From positions 1 through 39,328 of the forward strand of contig NZ_BMLK01000029.1 of the NCBI RefSeq assembly GCF_014645195.1: a DNA stretch of 39,328 nucleotides, in the 5' to 3' direction. Position 1 is the first letter of the stretch. Every line of letters starts with the position of its first letter. This DNA comes from Novosphingobium indicum. GTDB lineage: Bacteria > Pseudomonadota > Alphaproteobacteria > Sphingomonadales > Sphingomonadaceae. Shown in pieces: positions 15,839 through 23,887 of the stretch. The notes under the pieces were generated by a model. That model saw only the letters and a program-made list of their open reading frames with translations. It made no database searches and was not told the origin of the DNA. Position numbers and translations under genes: made by a program.

Positions 15839-18369
15839 TGGCCCGGAAGCCCGACAGCGATGCGCTTTCCACCTACAACGCCAAGCGCGATTTCAAGCGG
15901 ACCCGCGAACCGAAGGGCAAGCGCGGCACGAAAGGCGGCAACAGCTTCGTCGTGCAGAAACACGCGGCACGGCGGCTCCACTTTGACTTTCGCCTGGAAA
16001 TTGACGGCGTTCTCAAGAGCTGGGCGGTCACGCGAGGCCCCAGCCTCGATCCCAAGGACAAACGATTGGCGGTGCGGACCGAGGACCATCCGTTGGATTA
16101 CGGTGGCTTCGAGGGCACGATCCCGCAAGGTGAATATGGCGGCGGCACGGTCATGCTCTGGGACAAGGGCACCTGGCGGCCGATAGAAGGCAAGAGCGCC
16201 AAGGATCTGGAGGGCGGTCATCTCCACTTTATCCTCGAAGGCGAACGGATGAAGGGCGAATGGCTGCTGGTGCGGATGAAACCGCGCAAGGGCGAAAAGC
16301 GCGAGAACTGGTTGCTGCGCAAGGTGGATGACGGATACACGGGCAGCGAAGACGACCTTGTGCGCCGCGAGTTGACCAGCATCGAGACGGGCAGAACCAT
16401 GCAGGAGATCGCCCGCGATGACGAAGGGGAGCATTCCTTCAAGGATCGCAAGGGCGCGCAGCTCGACAAGGCATTGGACGAGGCAGCCGAACACACCCGC
16501 AAGGTCGCTGCGGGCAAGTCAGGGAGGCAGGCCAAGGGTAAGCCACCGAAGTTTCGCAAGCCGCAACTTGCGACGCTGGTCGATCACGTACCGGGCGGCA
16601 GCGACTGGTTCCATGAAATCAAGTTCGACGGCTATCGCTGCCTCGTGGCTGCGGCGGGCGACAAGGTCGTGGTCTATACCCGATCGGGCCAGGACTGGAC
16701 CGACAAGTTCGCGCCGCTGCGCGATGCCTTTGCGGCACTCGATTTACCACCCTGTCTGATCGATGGCGAAGTCACCGCGTCCGGCAAGGATGGCAATCCT
16801 AGCTTCTCGGCATTACAGGCCGTGCTCAAGCGCGGTCATGGCGCGCAGGGCAAGCAGCAGTACCTCGATTTCCATGCCTTCGATCTGCTCGAACTCGATG
16901 GCGAGGATCTCACGGCGCACAGCAATCTGGAGCGCAAGGAACAGCTTGCCGGACTGCTGGCCGATGCCAGGCCGCCGGTCCACGTGGCCGATCATGTCAT
17001 CGGTGCCGGGGAGCAATTGCTCGAGGCCATGTGCGGCGCGGATCAGGAAGGGATCATCAGCAAGCGTGCCGATGCGCCCTATCGGGCCAAACGCACGCGC
17101 AACTGGCTCAAGATCAAGTGCACGCGCCGGCAGGAATTCGTGATCGTCGGCTGGCAACCGAGCAAGGCCCGCGGCAGGCCGTTTGCCTCGCTGCTGCTGG
17201 CGCAGCACGAAGACGGTGAACTGACCTACAAGGGCAAGGTCGGAACCGGCTTTACCAGCGACACGATGGACGAGCTCGCATCGAAGTTTTCTTCACGGGC
17301 ACGCAAGACACCGCCGCTGGAGGCCCCGGCATCGGAAACACGCAATGCCCAGTGGATCCGGGCCGATCTGGTCGCCGAAGTGGCCTTTGCCGAATTCACC
17401 GCGGAAGGCCGCGTTCGCCATGCCTCCTTCCTTGGCCTGCGCGATGACAAGTCTGCCGTCGATGTGAAGCCAGAGCGGGCCGCGAAGGTCGAGCAGGATG
17501 ATCCGCCTTCCGACATCAAGATCACGCACCGGGATAGGGTGATCTTCCCCGACAGCGGGCAGACCAAGGGCGATCTGGCGGACTACTATGCGCAGGTCGC
17601 GCCGGTCATGCTGGCCCACCTCGCGCGGCGTCCCGTCAGCCTTGTGCGCTGTCCGCAGGGGCGGGCGAAGAAGTGCTTTTTCCAGAAGCACGATAGCGGC
17701 AGCTTCGGCGAGAGCGTGCATCACGTTTCGATCGCCGAGAAGTCCGGCAAGAAGCAGCCCTATCTCTACGTCGACAGCGCCGAGGGGCTGCTCTCTTGCG
17801 TTCAGATGGGGAGCATCGAATTTCACGCCTGGGCCTGCCATCAGGAAGCCGTCGAACAGCCCGACCGGATGATTTTCGATCTCGATCCGGACGAGGAGCT
17901 GGACTTTGCCGACGTCAAGCGTGCAGCGCGTGACTTGGAGAAGCATCTGGCGGACATGGGGCTGGTCAGCTTTGCAATGTTGACCGGGGGAAAGGGCGTC
18001 CACGTCTTGGTTCCGCTGCGCACCGGGCATGACTGGGACACGCACAAGGACTTTGCAAGCCGCTTTGCCGAAGCCCTGAGCAAGGCGGAGCCGGATCGCT
18101 TCACCGCGACGATGTCCAAGGCCAAGCGCAAGGGAAAGATCTTCATCGACTGGCTGCGTAACCAGCGCGGAGCAACCGCCGTCGTGCCTTATTCCGCAAG
18201 GGCCCGCGAAGGCGCGCCGGTCGCGATACCCGTCACCTGGGCGGAACTCGCCGACATGGAGACGGCAGCGGCCTTCACGATCTCGGATGCCGCCGAGCTG
18301 CTGAAGCGTGCGGGCTCCGCCGGACTGCAGGGATGGGGGTTTGCCGATCAGGCACTGCCCGAGTTGTAA
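15838..18369 (+). CDS. ligD: Multifunctional DNA ligase D (PE-LIG-POL)
   Basis: An 843-residue end-joining enzyme with three domains. The N-terminal 3'-phosphoesterase spans about 30-170 (VQKHAARRLHFDFRLE, DHPLDYGGFEGTIPQGEYGGG). The ATP-dependent ligase spans about 235-530, with catalytic Lys262 in EIKFDGYR. The C-terminal primase-polymerase spans about 560-830, with metal ligands DLDPD at 681-685 and TGGKGVHVLVPL. This PE-LIG-POL order is that of Pseudomonas LigD. I use ATG 15838, coupled to the Ku stop; GTG 15835 is in frame but less likely. Linkage to Ku supports repair of double-strand breaks in non-growing or stressed cells. Confidence 0.97.
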   Translation: MARKPDSDALSTYNAKRDFKRTREPKGKRGTKGGNSFVVQKHAARRLHFDFRLEIDGVLKSWAVTRGPSLDPKDKRLAVRTEDHPLDYGGFEGTIPQGEYGGGTVMLWDKGTWRPIEGKSAKDLEGGHLHFILEGERMKGEWLLVRMKPRKGEKRENWLLRKVDDGYTGSEDDLVRRELTSIETGRTMQEIARDDEGEHSFKDRKGAQLDKALDEAAEHTRKVAAGKSGRQAKGKPPKFRKPQLATLVDHVPGGSDWFHEIKFDGYRCLVAAAGDKVVVYTRSGQDWTDKFAPLRDAFAALDLPPCLIDGEVTASGKDGNPSFSALQAVLKRGHGAQGKQQYLDFHAFDLLELDGEDLTAHSNLERKEQLAGLLADARPPVHVADHVIGAGEQLLEAMCGADQEGIISKRADAPYRAKRTRNWLKIKCTRRQEFVIVGWQPSKARGRPFASLLLAQHEDGELTYKGKVGTGFTSDTMDELASKFSSRARKTPPLEAPASETRNAQWIRADLVAEVAFAEFTAEGRVRHASFLGLRDDKSAVDVKPERAAKVEQDDPPSDIKITHRDRVIFPDSGQTKGDLADYYAQVAPVMLAHLARRPVSLVRCPQGRAKKCFFQKHDSGSFGESVHHVSIAEKSGKKQPYLYVDSAEGLLSCVQMGSIEFHAWACHQEAVEQPDRMIFDLDPDEELDFADVKRAARDLEKHLADMGLVSFAMLTGGKGVHVLVPLRTGHDWDTHKDFASRFAEALSKAEPDRFTATMSKAKRKGKIFIDWLRNQRGATAVVPYSARAREGAPVAIPVTWAELADMETAAAFTISDAAELLKRAGSAGLQGWGFADQALPEL

Positions 18370-18391
18370 CCCTCTGGAACGCGGGCGCGAT
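18366..18391 (+). promoter_or_regulatory. Near-match to SigF-type promoter before the OPT gene
   Basis: GTAACC at 18366-18371 and CGAT at 18388-18391 are exactly 16 bases apart, one base off the GTAACC-N16-CGAA pattern found twice in the bufferin locus. The element overlaps the ligD stop codon and lies about 70 bases before the OPT transporter ATG. It may be chance. Confidence 0.3.
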
Positions 18392-18459
18392 TAGCACTGT
18401 CGCGGCAGGTCTATGCGTGCCATGAGCGGGCATCCATAAAGTGAACAAGGTGGGGACGC

Positions 18460-20433
18460 ATGGCGAGCGAAGCGGGCACGGCACAGGTACGGGCGGGGTC
18501 GGCTGCCGAACTCACGCTGCGCGGGGTTCTGCTGGGCGGGGTGATCACGCTGCTGTTCACGGCGGCAAATGTCTATCTCGGCCTGAAAGTAGGCCTTACC
18601 TTCGCTACCTCGATCCCCGCCGCCGTGATTTCCATGGCCATCCTGCGCGGGTTCAAGGATTCGACGATCTGGGAAAACAACATCGTCCAGACCGTGGCGA
18701 GCGCGGCGGGGACGCTGGCGGCGATTATCTTCGTGCTGCCGGGCCTCGTGATGATCGGCTGGTGGCAGGGCTTCCCCTATTGGACCACGGCCGCGATTAC
18801 CGGAACCGGCGGCATCCTCGGCGTGCTGTTCTCGGTACCGCTGCGCCGCGCGCTCGTGGTCGATACGCCTTTGCCCTATCCCGAAGGCAAGGCCGCGGCC
18901 GAGGTGCTGCGCGTCGGTTCGGGATCGCGTGAAGGCGCTGCTGAGAGCGCCAAGGGCCTCTCGGTGCTGGTCTGGAACGCGCTGGCCTCCGCGGGCTTTG
19001 CGGTTCTCACGCAGATGCGGCTGACGGCCGGCGAAGCGGCGGTCTGGTTCCGCGCCGGATCGGGAGCGACCGGCATATCCGGTGGCCTCTCCTTTGCCCT
19101 TCTGGGCGTGGGCCATCTCGTCGGCCTGTCGGTCGGCATGGCGATGTTCCTGGGTCTCGTCGTCGGCTGGTGGGTGCTGCTGCCGATCCTGACTGCGCAG
19201 ATGCCGATGGCCGGCGGTCCGGAAGTCTGGGCTAACAGCGTGTTCGGCGCGAATGTGCGCTTCTTCGGCGCGGGCGTGATCGGTGTTGCCGCTGTCTGGA
19301 CGCTGGTACGGATCGCCGGGCCCGTCCTCGGTGGCATCCGCTCGGCCATGGCCGCCAGCCGCGCGCGTCATTCGGGTGAGGCGCTGGCCATCGAGGAGCA
19401 GGATCTGCCGATCGCGGTGGTTTTCGTTGGCTCGCTGGCGATGCTGGTGCCGATTGCCATTCTGCTGTGGAGCTTGATCACGGGCGGTCCGCTCGCTGGA
19501 TCGGAAGGGGTACTGATTGCCGGGGCGCTCTTGTTCATCGTCGTCATCGGCCTGCTGATCGCGGCGGTCTGCGGATACATGGCTGGCCTGATCGGAGCAT
19601 CCAATTCGCCGGTGTCGGGGATCGGCATTCTTTCCGTCGTCGCGGCGGCGCTCATGCTGGTGGGGCTGTTTGGGCGCGGACAGGATCCCGACACGACCGC
19701 GGCACTGGTCGCTTATGCGCTGATTGTGACGGGCATCGTCTTCGGGGTTGCGACGATTTCCAACGACAACCTGCAGGATCTCAAGACCGGCCAGCTTGTC
19801 GGCGCAACGCCGTGGAAGCAGCAGGTCGCGCTGGTGATCGGCGTTGTCTTCGGATCGCTGGTAATTCCTCCGGTGCTCGATCTGCTCAACACTGCCTTCG
19901 GGTTTGCAGGTGCGCCCAACGCCGGGCCGAACGCGCTTCCCGCCCCGCAGGCCGCGCTCATCTCGGCGCTGGCCCAGGGCGTGCTCGGGGGCGATCTCAA
20001 CTGGGCGATGATCGGCTGGGGGGCTGCTGCGGGGGTGGGCTTCGTCATCCTCGACGAAGTGCTGGGTCTGCTGGGCAAGCTGCGTCTGCCGCCGCTCGGT
20101 GTGGGTATCGGTATCTACCTGCCGATGGTGGCCATCCTCCCTGTCGTAGTGGGCTCGGTGATCGGCTGGTTCTACGAACGCTGGGCCGCGGGCCGATCCG
20201 ATCCCGAATTCGCCAGCCGCATGGGAGTACTCACCGCGACCGGCCTGATTGTCGGCGAGAGCCTGTGGGGCGTGACCTTCGCGGGCATTGTTGCCGCATC
20301 GGGAAGCGACAGTCCGATTGCGGTGGTCGGTGATGGCTTCGCCCAGCCTGCGCTGGTGGGCGGGACATTGCTGTTCATCGCGCTGGTGTGGGGCCTCTAT
20401 CGCCGCACCCGCAAGCTCGTGCACATGCCCTGA
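18460..20433 (+). CDS. OPT family oligopeptide transporter
   Basis: A 657-residue polytopic protein of the bacterial OPT family (TIGR00733-like). It opens with ELTLRGVLLGGVITLLFTAANVYLGLKVGLTFATSIPAAVISMAILR and has the conserved NNIVQTVASAAGTLAA and LPYPEGKAAAEVL segments. Fourteen or more hydrophobic segments fill the length. Family members import oligopeptides or metal chelates; the substrate here is unknown. AAGGTGG precedes the ATG. The stop lies 6 bases from that of the convergent bufC gene. The frame antisense to it is open almost throughout, which I take as a high-GC artefact. Confidence 0.95.
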   Translation: MASEAGTAQVRAGSAAELTLRGVLLGGVITLLFTAANVYLGLKVGLTFATSIPAAVISMAILRGFKDSTIWENNIVQTVASAAGTLAAIIFVLPGLVMIGWWQGFPYWTTAAITGTGGILGVLFSVPLRRALVVDTPLPYPEGKAAAEVLRVGSGSREGAAESAKGLSVLVWNALASAGFAVLTQMRLTAGEAAVWFRAGSGATGISGGLSFALLGVGHLVGLSVGMAMFLGLVVGWWVLLPILTAQMPMAGGPEVWANSVFGANVRFFGAGVIGVAAVWTLVRIAGPVLGGIRSAMAASRARHSGEALAIEEQDLPIAVVFVGSLAMLVPIAILLWSLITGGPLAGSEGVLIAGALLFIVVIGLLIAAVCGYMAGLIGASNSPVSGIGILSVVAAALMLVGLFGRGQDPDTTAALVAYALIVTGIVFGVATISNDNLQDLKTGQLVGATPWKQQVALVIGVVFGSLVIPPVLDLLNTAFGFAGAPNAGPNALPAPQAALISALAQGVLGGDLNWAMIGWGAAAGVGFVILDEVLGLLGKLRLPPLGVGIGIYLPMVAILPVVVGSVIGWFYERWAAGRSDPEFASRMGVLTATGLIVGESLWGVTFAGIVAASGSDSPIAVVGDGFAQPALVGGTLLFIALVWGLYRRTRKLVHMP

Positions 20434-20439
20434 CGGTAG

Positions 20440-21216
20440 CTACTGGACGGCGGCGATCCACCCGCTGGACAGCCAACGGGCCAGCATGGCACCGGCTAGC
20501 TCCAGCGCCGCCGCCTCGCCGAGCAGCGAGACCAGATGGTCGCAGGCAGCGCCGTAGCTGGCGCCATCCATCATCAGGGCCAGAGCCTGCATTTCCGCCA
20601 GTCCGATCAGGGTGAAGGTAGCGCGCATTCCCTCGCGCCAGACCACGCAACCTTGTGGTTCCGCCAAAGGAGCAAGATCTCGCGCCGCGGCAATGTTGGG
20701 TTCTGCGCCGAGCAGTTCCCACAAGGCGCGGCAGTCGTGATGCACTTGCCGAAAGCGCAGTCCCGGCATGAACCGCAAGCGCAAGTCCTGCCATGCGCGA
20801 TCGTCGAACGACTGTGTGGCGGTTACCATGCCCGGCCCGTCCAGCGGCGTGATGTCCGCAGCGGTGAAGGCGGACTGCATGGCCCATTCGGTCCACGCCA
20901 GTTCGCAGACGTCGCGGTCCTGCGGAAACAGGTTGTCGAGTGTCTCGGCAAAGCCCTTGCCCGCATCGTCGAGCGTCCAGCCGGTGGGCGGATGCAGGAT
21001 CAGGTGATGCGCGGCGGCGGCACCGAAGGCCTCCGACCCGACCAGCAGGGCCGTGCGCGGATAGGTTTCTTGCAGTGTATCGATCAGCCGGGCGCGGTAG
21101 GCATTGCGGTAGATCGCGTAGCCGGCGCGTTCGCGGGCCTGCCAGTGTTCCGGCAGCGGGGCGTCGTCCGACATAAGCGCCTCGATGAACTGGCTTTGCT
21201 GGGCGGCGAGGGTCAT
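20440..21216 (-). CDS. bufC: BufC/HvfC-type protein (DUF2063), bufferin maturation partner
   Basis: A 258-residue protein whose N-terminal part (QSQFIEALMSDDAPLP ... YAIYRNAYRARLIDTLQETYPRTALLVGSEAF) is the DUF2063 or HvfC/BufC N-terminal domain. Family members act with the DUF692 (MNIO) enzyme to recognise and modify the cysteine-rich precursor peptide. It follows bufB with an ATGA overlap and ends the leftward bufA2-bufB-bufC transcript. Part of this family has been annotated as DNA-binding, which I do not think applies. Confidence 0.92.
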   Translation of the reverse strand: MTLAAQQSQFIEALMSDDAPLPEHWQARERAGYAIYRNAYRARLIDTLQETYPRTALLVGSEAFGAAAAHHLILHPPTGWTLDDAGKGFAETLDNLFPQDRDVCELAWTEWAMQSAFTAADITPLDGPGMVTATQSFDDRAWQDLRLRFMPGLRFRQVHHDCRALWELLGAEPNIAAARDLAPLAEPQGCVVWREGMRATFTLIGLAEMQALALMMDGASYGAACDHLVSLLGEAAALELAGAMLARWLSSGWIAAVQ

Positions 21217-22052
21217 GCGGCGGCGGCCTCCCGAGTGGCACTGGCCGCAATGCGGCGCGCCACGTTCAGCTCGTCGAGCAATTCTGAAAGCGGCGGGATG
21301 GCATCGTCGCGTTCGATCATGATCGCGACGGGGCCGGTCAGGGACAGCGCTTCGCCAAGCAAGTCCCAGACTTCACTGCAGACTGCACGGTCATGCGTGT
21401 CGATGGCGATCTCCCCCGGCGTATGGCCGGCTAGATGGATCTGCCGCACCCGGTCGAGAGGAAGTCCGTCGAGATAATCGCTGGCCGAATATCCGTGGTT
21501 GTGGGCGCTCACGTAGATGTTGTTCACGTCGAGCAGCAGATAGCTCCCCGTCCTGTGAACAACTTCGGCAAGGAATTCCCATTCGGACATCTCGTTTTCG
21601 GGAAAGCTGAGATAGCTGGAGGGATTTTCCAGCAGCAGCGGCCGGCGCAGATGATCCTGCGCGATCTGGATGTTGGTGCAGATCACGTCCAGCGCTTCTG
21701 CCGTGTAGGGCAGGGGAAGCAGGTCGTGGCTGTTGTGCGCGCTCGAACGGGTCCAGCACAGGTGGTCCGATATCCAGCGCGGTTCGATGCGCTCGGCGAG
21801 CATGCGCAGTCTTTCGAGGTAGTTTCGGTCCAGGCCATGCGCCGATCCGGGTGAGAGCGACACGCCGTGAAGCACGACATCGTGTTTCTGCCGCACGGCT
21901 TCGAGCACCGCGAGCGGCTTCCCGCCGTCAACCATGAAGTTTTCCGAAATGACCTCAACGAAATCGACGTCGATCGTCCCTTCCAGGAAGTCGCGGTAGT
22001 GCTGGCGGCGAAGGCCGAGGCCGAAGCCGGCGAAGGGTGGGACTGACATCAT
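21213..22052 (-). CDS. bufB: MNIO family bufferin maturase (DUF692)
   Basis: A 279-residue TIM-barrel protein of the multinuclear non-heme iron oxidative enzyme family (MbnB/BufB-like). Typical stretches are GFGLGLRRQHYRDFL, VDFVEVISENFM, VLHGVSLSPGS, WISDHLCWT, LLLENPSSYLSF, LLLDVNNIYVSAHNHG and IHLAGHT; the His, Asp, Asn and Glu residues in these bind the iron cluster. In known bufferin systems the enzyme converts precursor cysteines to 5-thiooxazole groups that bind copper. GGAGAG precedes the tandem ATGATG start. It is the only MNIO gene in the locus although two precursor genes are present, so it may serve both. Confidence 0.95.
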   Translation of the reverse strand: MMSVPPFAGFGLGLRRQHYRDFLEGTIDVDFVEVISENFMVDGGKPLAVLEAVRQKHDVVLHGVSLSPGSAHGLDRNYLERLRMLAERIEPRWISDHLCWTRSSAHNSHDLLPLPYTAEALDVICTNIQIAQDHLRRPLLLENPSSYLSFPENEMSEWEFLAEVVHRTGSYLLLDVNNIYVSAHNHGYSASDYLDGLPLDRVRQIHLAGHTPGEIAIDTHDRAVCSEVWDLLGEALSLTGPVAIMIERDDAIPPLSELLDELNVARRIAASATREAAAA

Positions 22053-22081
22053 GGCAGGCTCTCCGGAGCGTTGACGAGAGT

Positions 22082-22129
22082 GGCGGCCGGGTTCCCCGAG
22101 GGGGCGGCGGAATAGGGAACCGGGCCGCC
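22082..22129 (-). terminator. Hairpin between bufA2 and bufB, likely attenuator or stabiliser
   Basis: Arms at 22082-22096 and 22115-22129 (core GCGGCCGGGTTCCC against GGGAACCGGGCCGC) pair with one mismatch around an 18-base loop. No U-run follows on the leftward transcript. The position just after the small precursor gene and before its maturase suggests partial termination or 3' protection, giving more precursor than enzyme (inference). Confidence 0.5.
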
Positions 22130-22140
22130 GGGAGGTCGGA

Positions 22141-22425
22141 TCAGCCGAGATCGCCGATCGTACCGCCCTTGGTCAGACAGGCGCCTGCCTTCATGGCCTT
22201 GAAGCCGTGGCCCTTGCAGACGTTCATGCCCTTGCATTCGTGCTGGGTGGTCTTGCAGTCAGCCGTGCCCTTGCAGCTGTTCACGCCGTAGCAGTGGACG
22301 GTGTCGTCCTTGCCCAGCGCGGCGCCGCTGCTGCCTGCGGGCGCGGAAGCGGCGAAGGTCGTTGCGGATGAAAGTGCGAAAGAGGCGGCGACTGCGGCGA
22401 AAGTGGCTTTGGACGGAAGCGACAT
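22141..22425 (-). CDS. bufA2: BufA2-type periplasmic bufferin precursor
   Basis: A 94-residue exported peptide. A signal sequence (about residues 1-26, ending in an AASA-type site) precedes a core with six cysteines at 45, 51, 57, 64, 70 and 83. The core repeats the pattern C-x-GVNSCKG ... C-x-GMNVCKGHGF ... C, characteristic of BufA2 bufferins. These peptides bind metal (copper) in the periplasm after modification by BufB/BufC. ATG 22425 has AGGAG 8 bases upstream; an in-frame ATG at 22470 would overlap the promoter. It is the first gene of the leftward arm. Confidence 0.9.
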   Translation of the reverse strand: MSLPSKATFAAVAASFALSSATTFAASAPAGSSGAALGKDDTVHCYGVNSCKGTADCKTTQHECKGMNVCKGHGFKAMKAGACLTKGGTIGDLG

Positions 22426-22469
22426 CGATGATCTCCTGACTTGCTGTTTACCCGGCGGGCACAGCATCA

Positions 22470-22495
22470 TTCGCGGCGATCCCTGTCGCGGTTAC
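22470..22495 (-). promoter_or_regulatory. SigF-type ECF promoter for bufA2-bufB-bufC
   Basis: On the minus strand GTAACC (22495-22490) and CGAA (22473-22470) are separated by exactly 16 bases. This equals the pattern I recall for the Caulobacter ECF factor SigF. It would give a leader of about 40 bases before bufA2. The matching promoter for bufA1 starts 26 bases away in the other direction, with an A-tract (22504-22511) between the two -35 boxes. Confidence 0.82.
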
Positions 22496-22521
22496 AGCGC
22501 GGCAAAAAAAAGATGCGGGCT

Positions 22522-22547
22522 GTAACCTTCCGGCGATGCGGCGCGAA
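22522..22547 (+). promoter_or_regulatory. SigF-type ECF promoter for bufA1-doxX-sigF-nrsF
   Basis: GTAACC (22522-22527) and CGAA (22544-22547) are separated by exactly 16 bases. The predicted leader to the bufA1 ATG is about 45 bases. Because the sigma and anti-sigma genes lie downstream in the same direction, the promoter probably drives autoregulation of the sigma factor. Confidence 0.82.
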
Positions 22548-22597
22548 TGTCTCCGGGAGCCTCGGCACAACGCCGGGGCCAATGAGGAGATATGCCC

Positions 22598-22876
22598 ATG
22601 AAGACCCAATCGATCGCCGCACTGGCCGGCCTGGCTCTGACCGGTGCCGTAGCCTCGGCGCAGCCGGCTGCCGCAGCAGACAAGACTCCGATGGAAAAGT
22701 GCTACGGCGTGGCCAAGGCTGGCCACAACGACTGTGCAGCCGGACCGGGCACGAGCTGTGCCGGCACCTCTACCCGCGACTATCAGGGCAACGCCTGGAA
22801 GCTCGTCAAGAAGGGGTCCTGCACGTCCATCAAGACCCCCAAGGGCCTCGGTTCGCTGAGCCCGATCGAGCGCTGA
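22598..22876 (+). CDS. bufA1: BufA1-type periplasmic bufferin precursor (DUF2282)
   Basis: A 92-residue exported peptide. The signal sequence ends near AQPAAAA, residues 22-28. A core with four cysteines at 35, 46, 54 and 75 follows (EKCYGVAKAGHNDC, TSCAG, KGSC), the DUF2282/BufA1 pattern. Modified BufA1 binds copper and protects against metal excess. I chose ATG 22598 because GAGGAG lies 8 bases before it; ATG 22592 is only 2 bases from that site. It leads the rightward arm, which has no maturase of its own, and so probably depends on BufB/BufC from the divergent arm. Confidence 0.92.
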   Translation: MKTQSIAALAGLALTGAVASAQPAAAADKTPMEKCYGVAKAGHNDCAAGPGTSCAGTSTRDYQGNAWKLVKKGSCTSIKTPKGLGSLSPIER

Positions 22877-22899
22877 TTTCAGACCGGAGGAGGGGAGAG

Positions 22900-23358
22900 A
22901 TGCAGCAGGCGCTGGCAATCTGGCAGAGGAGCACGGCACTCGTCAGCGGCAGGATTGCCGAGAGTGTGGCCCTGCTCTTCGTGCGGCTGGCGCTTGCCGG
23001 CGTGTTCTGGCGGTCGGGACGGAGCAAGGTAGTGGACGGAACATGGCTGCAGCCCAGCGATACGACCTACTACCTGTTCGAAACCGACTATTCCGCCGTT
23101 CCCCTCCCGGCGGAGCTTGCCGCGCATATGGCGACGTTTGCGGAGACGCTCTTCCCGATCCTGCTCATGCTGGGCCTCGCTACCCGCCTGTCGGCGCTGG
23201 CGCTGCTGGGCATGACTATGGTCATACAGGTCTTCGTTTTCCCCGAGGCCTGGTGGAGTGTGCACTTGCTGTGGGTCGCCATGGCCTTGACTCTCGTGTC
23301 ACGAGGGGGCGGTCTGTTCGCGCTCGATACAGTCGGCATGCGGATAGTGGCGCGATGA
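22900..23358 (+). CDS. DoxX family membrane protein
   Basis: A 152-residue protein with four hydrophobic segments in the DoxX arrangement (ESVALLFVRLALAGVFWRSGRSK near the start, FAETLFPILLMLGLATRLSALALL, then the MVIQVFVFPEAW and HLLWVAMALTLVSRGGG stretches). DoxX proteins are regular members of bufferin operons, but their biochemical role there is not settled; a redox or quinone-linked role is suspected. GGAGGAGGGGAG precedes the ATG. The stop overlaps the sigma-factor start as ATGA. Confidence 0.93.
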   Translation: MQQALAIWQRSTALVSGRIAESVALLFVRLALAGVFWRSGRSKVVDGTWLQPSDTTYYLFETDYSAVPLPAELAAHMATFAETLFPILLMLGLATRLSALALLGMTMVIQVFVFPEAWWSVHLLWVAMALTLVSRGGGLFALDTVGMRIVAR

Positions 23359-23885
23359 CAGGGGATGAAGAGACCATGGCGCGGCTGATGCGGGCTGCGC
23401 AGCGCGGCGACCGCCAGGCCTATGCGGTGCTGCTCGAACAAGCGGCGAAGTGGCTGCGCCGCTATTTCCAGAAACGTACCGCGCGCGAGAAGCTCGGCGA
23501 TCTGGTGCAGGAAGTGCTGATGGCGGTCCACGCCAAGCGCGCGACTTACGATCCCTCACGGCCGTTCTACCCCTGGCTGGCGGCGATTGCGCGCTATCGC
23601 TGGATCGACCATCTGCGCGCCGAATACCGGGTTCAGGAACAGGAACTGTTTGACGATATTCCGGGTGATGAGAACGCCGAGGAGGTCGTGATGGCGCGCA
23701 TCAGTCTGGATCGGCTCTTCGCGCAGTTGCCGCCCGCTCAGGCAGCGGCGATCGAGCTTGTGAAGATAGAGGGATATTCGGTGGCCGAAGCATCGCAGCG
23801 ATGCGGCCAGAGCCAGTCCCTCGTGAAAGTGAATGTCCATCGCGGCCTTAAGAAGCTGGCCGCGATTATCGAGAAGGCCAGTTGA
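23355..23885 (+). CDS. sigF: ECF sigma factor, SigF/NrsF-associated
   Basis: A 176-residue sigma-70 family factor with only regions 2 and 4. Region 2 covers about 35-95 (EKLGDLVQEVLMAVHAKRATYDPSRPFYPWLAAIARYRWIDHLR). Region 4 covers about 120-172 (LPPAQAAAIELVKIEGYSVAEASQRCGQSQSLVKVNVHRGLKKL). The neighbouring NrsF-type gene marks it as the Caulobacter SigF class, which responds to chromium, cadmium and copper stress. It most likely drives both GTAACC-N16-CGAA promoters in this locus, including its own operon. Its start overlaps the doxX stop. Confidence 0.94.
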   Translation: MTGDEETMARLMRAAQRGDRQAYAVLLEQAAKWLRRYFQKRTAREKLGDLVQEVLMAVHAKRATYDPSRPFYPWLAAIARYRWIDHLRAEYRVQEQELFDDIPGDENAEEVVMARISLDRLFAQLPPAQAAAIELVKIEGYSVAEASQRCGQSQSLVKVNVHRGLKKLAAIIEKAS

Positions 23886-23887
23886 AT

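Noticed and set aside
18370..18459. Possible terminator between ligD and the OPT gene
   Set aside because: Only short weak inverted repeats are present and no T-run; nothing better than chance.
18391..20424. A 677-codon open frame antisense to the OPT transporter
   Set aside because: Its product is rich in Arg, His, Gln and Asp with no domain I recognise, while the sense strand has a clear OPT protein with ribosome site. Long antisense frames are common in high-GC DNA.
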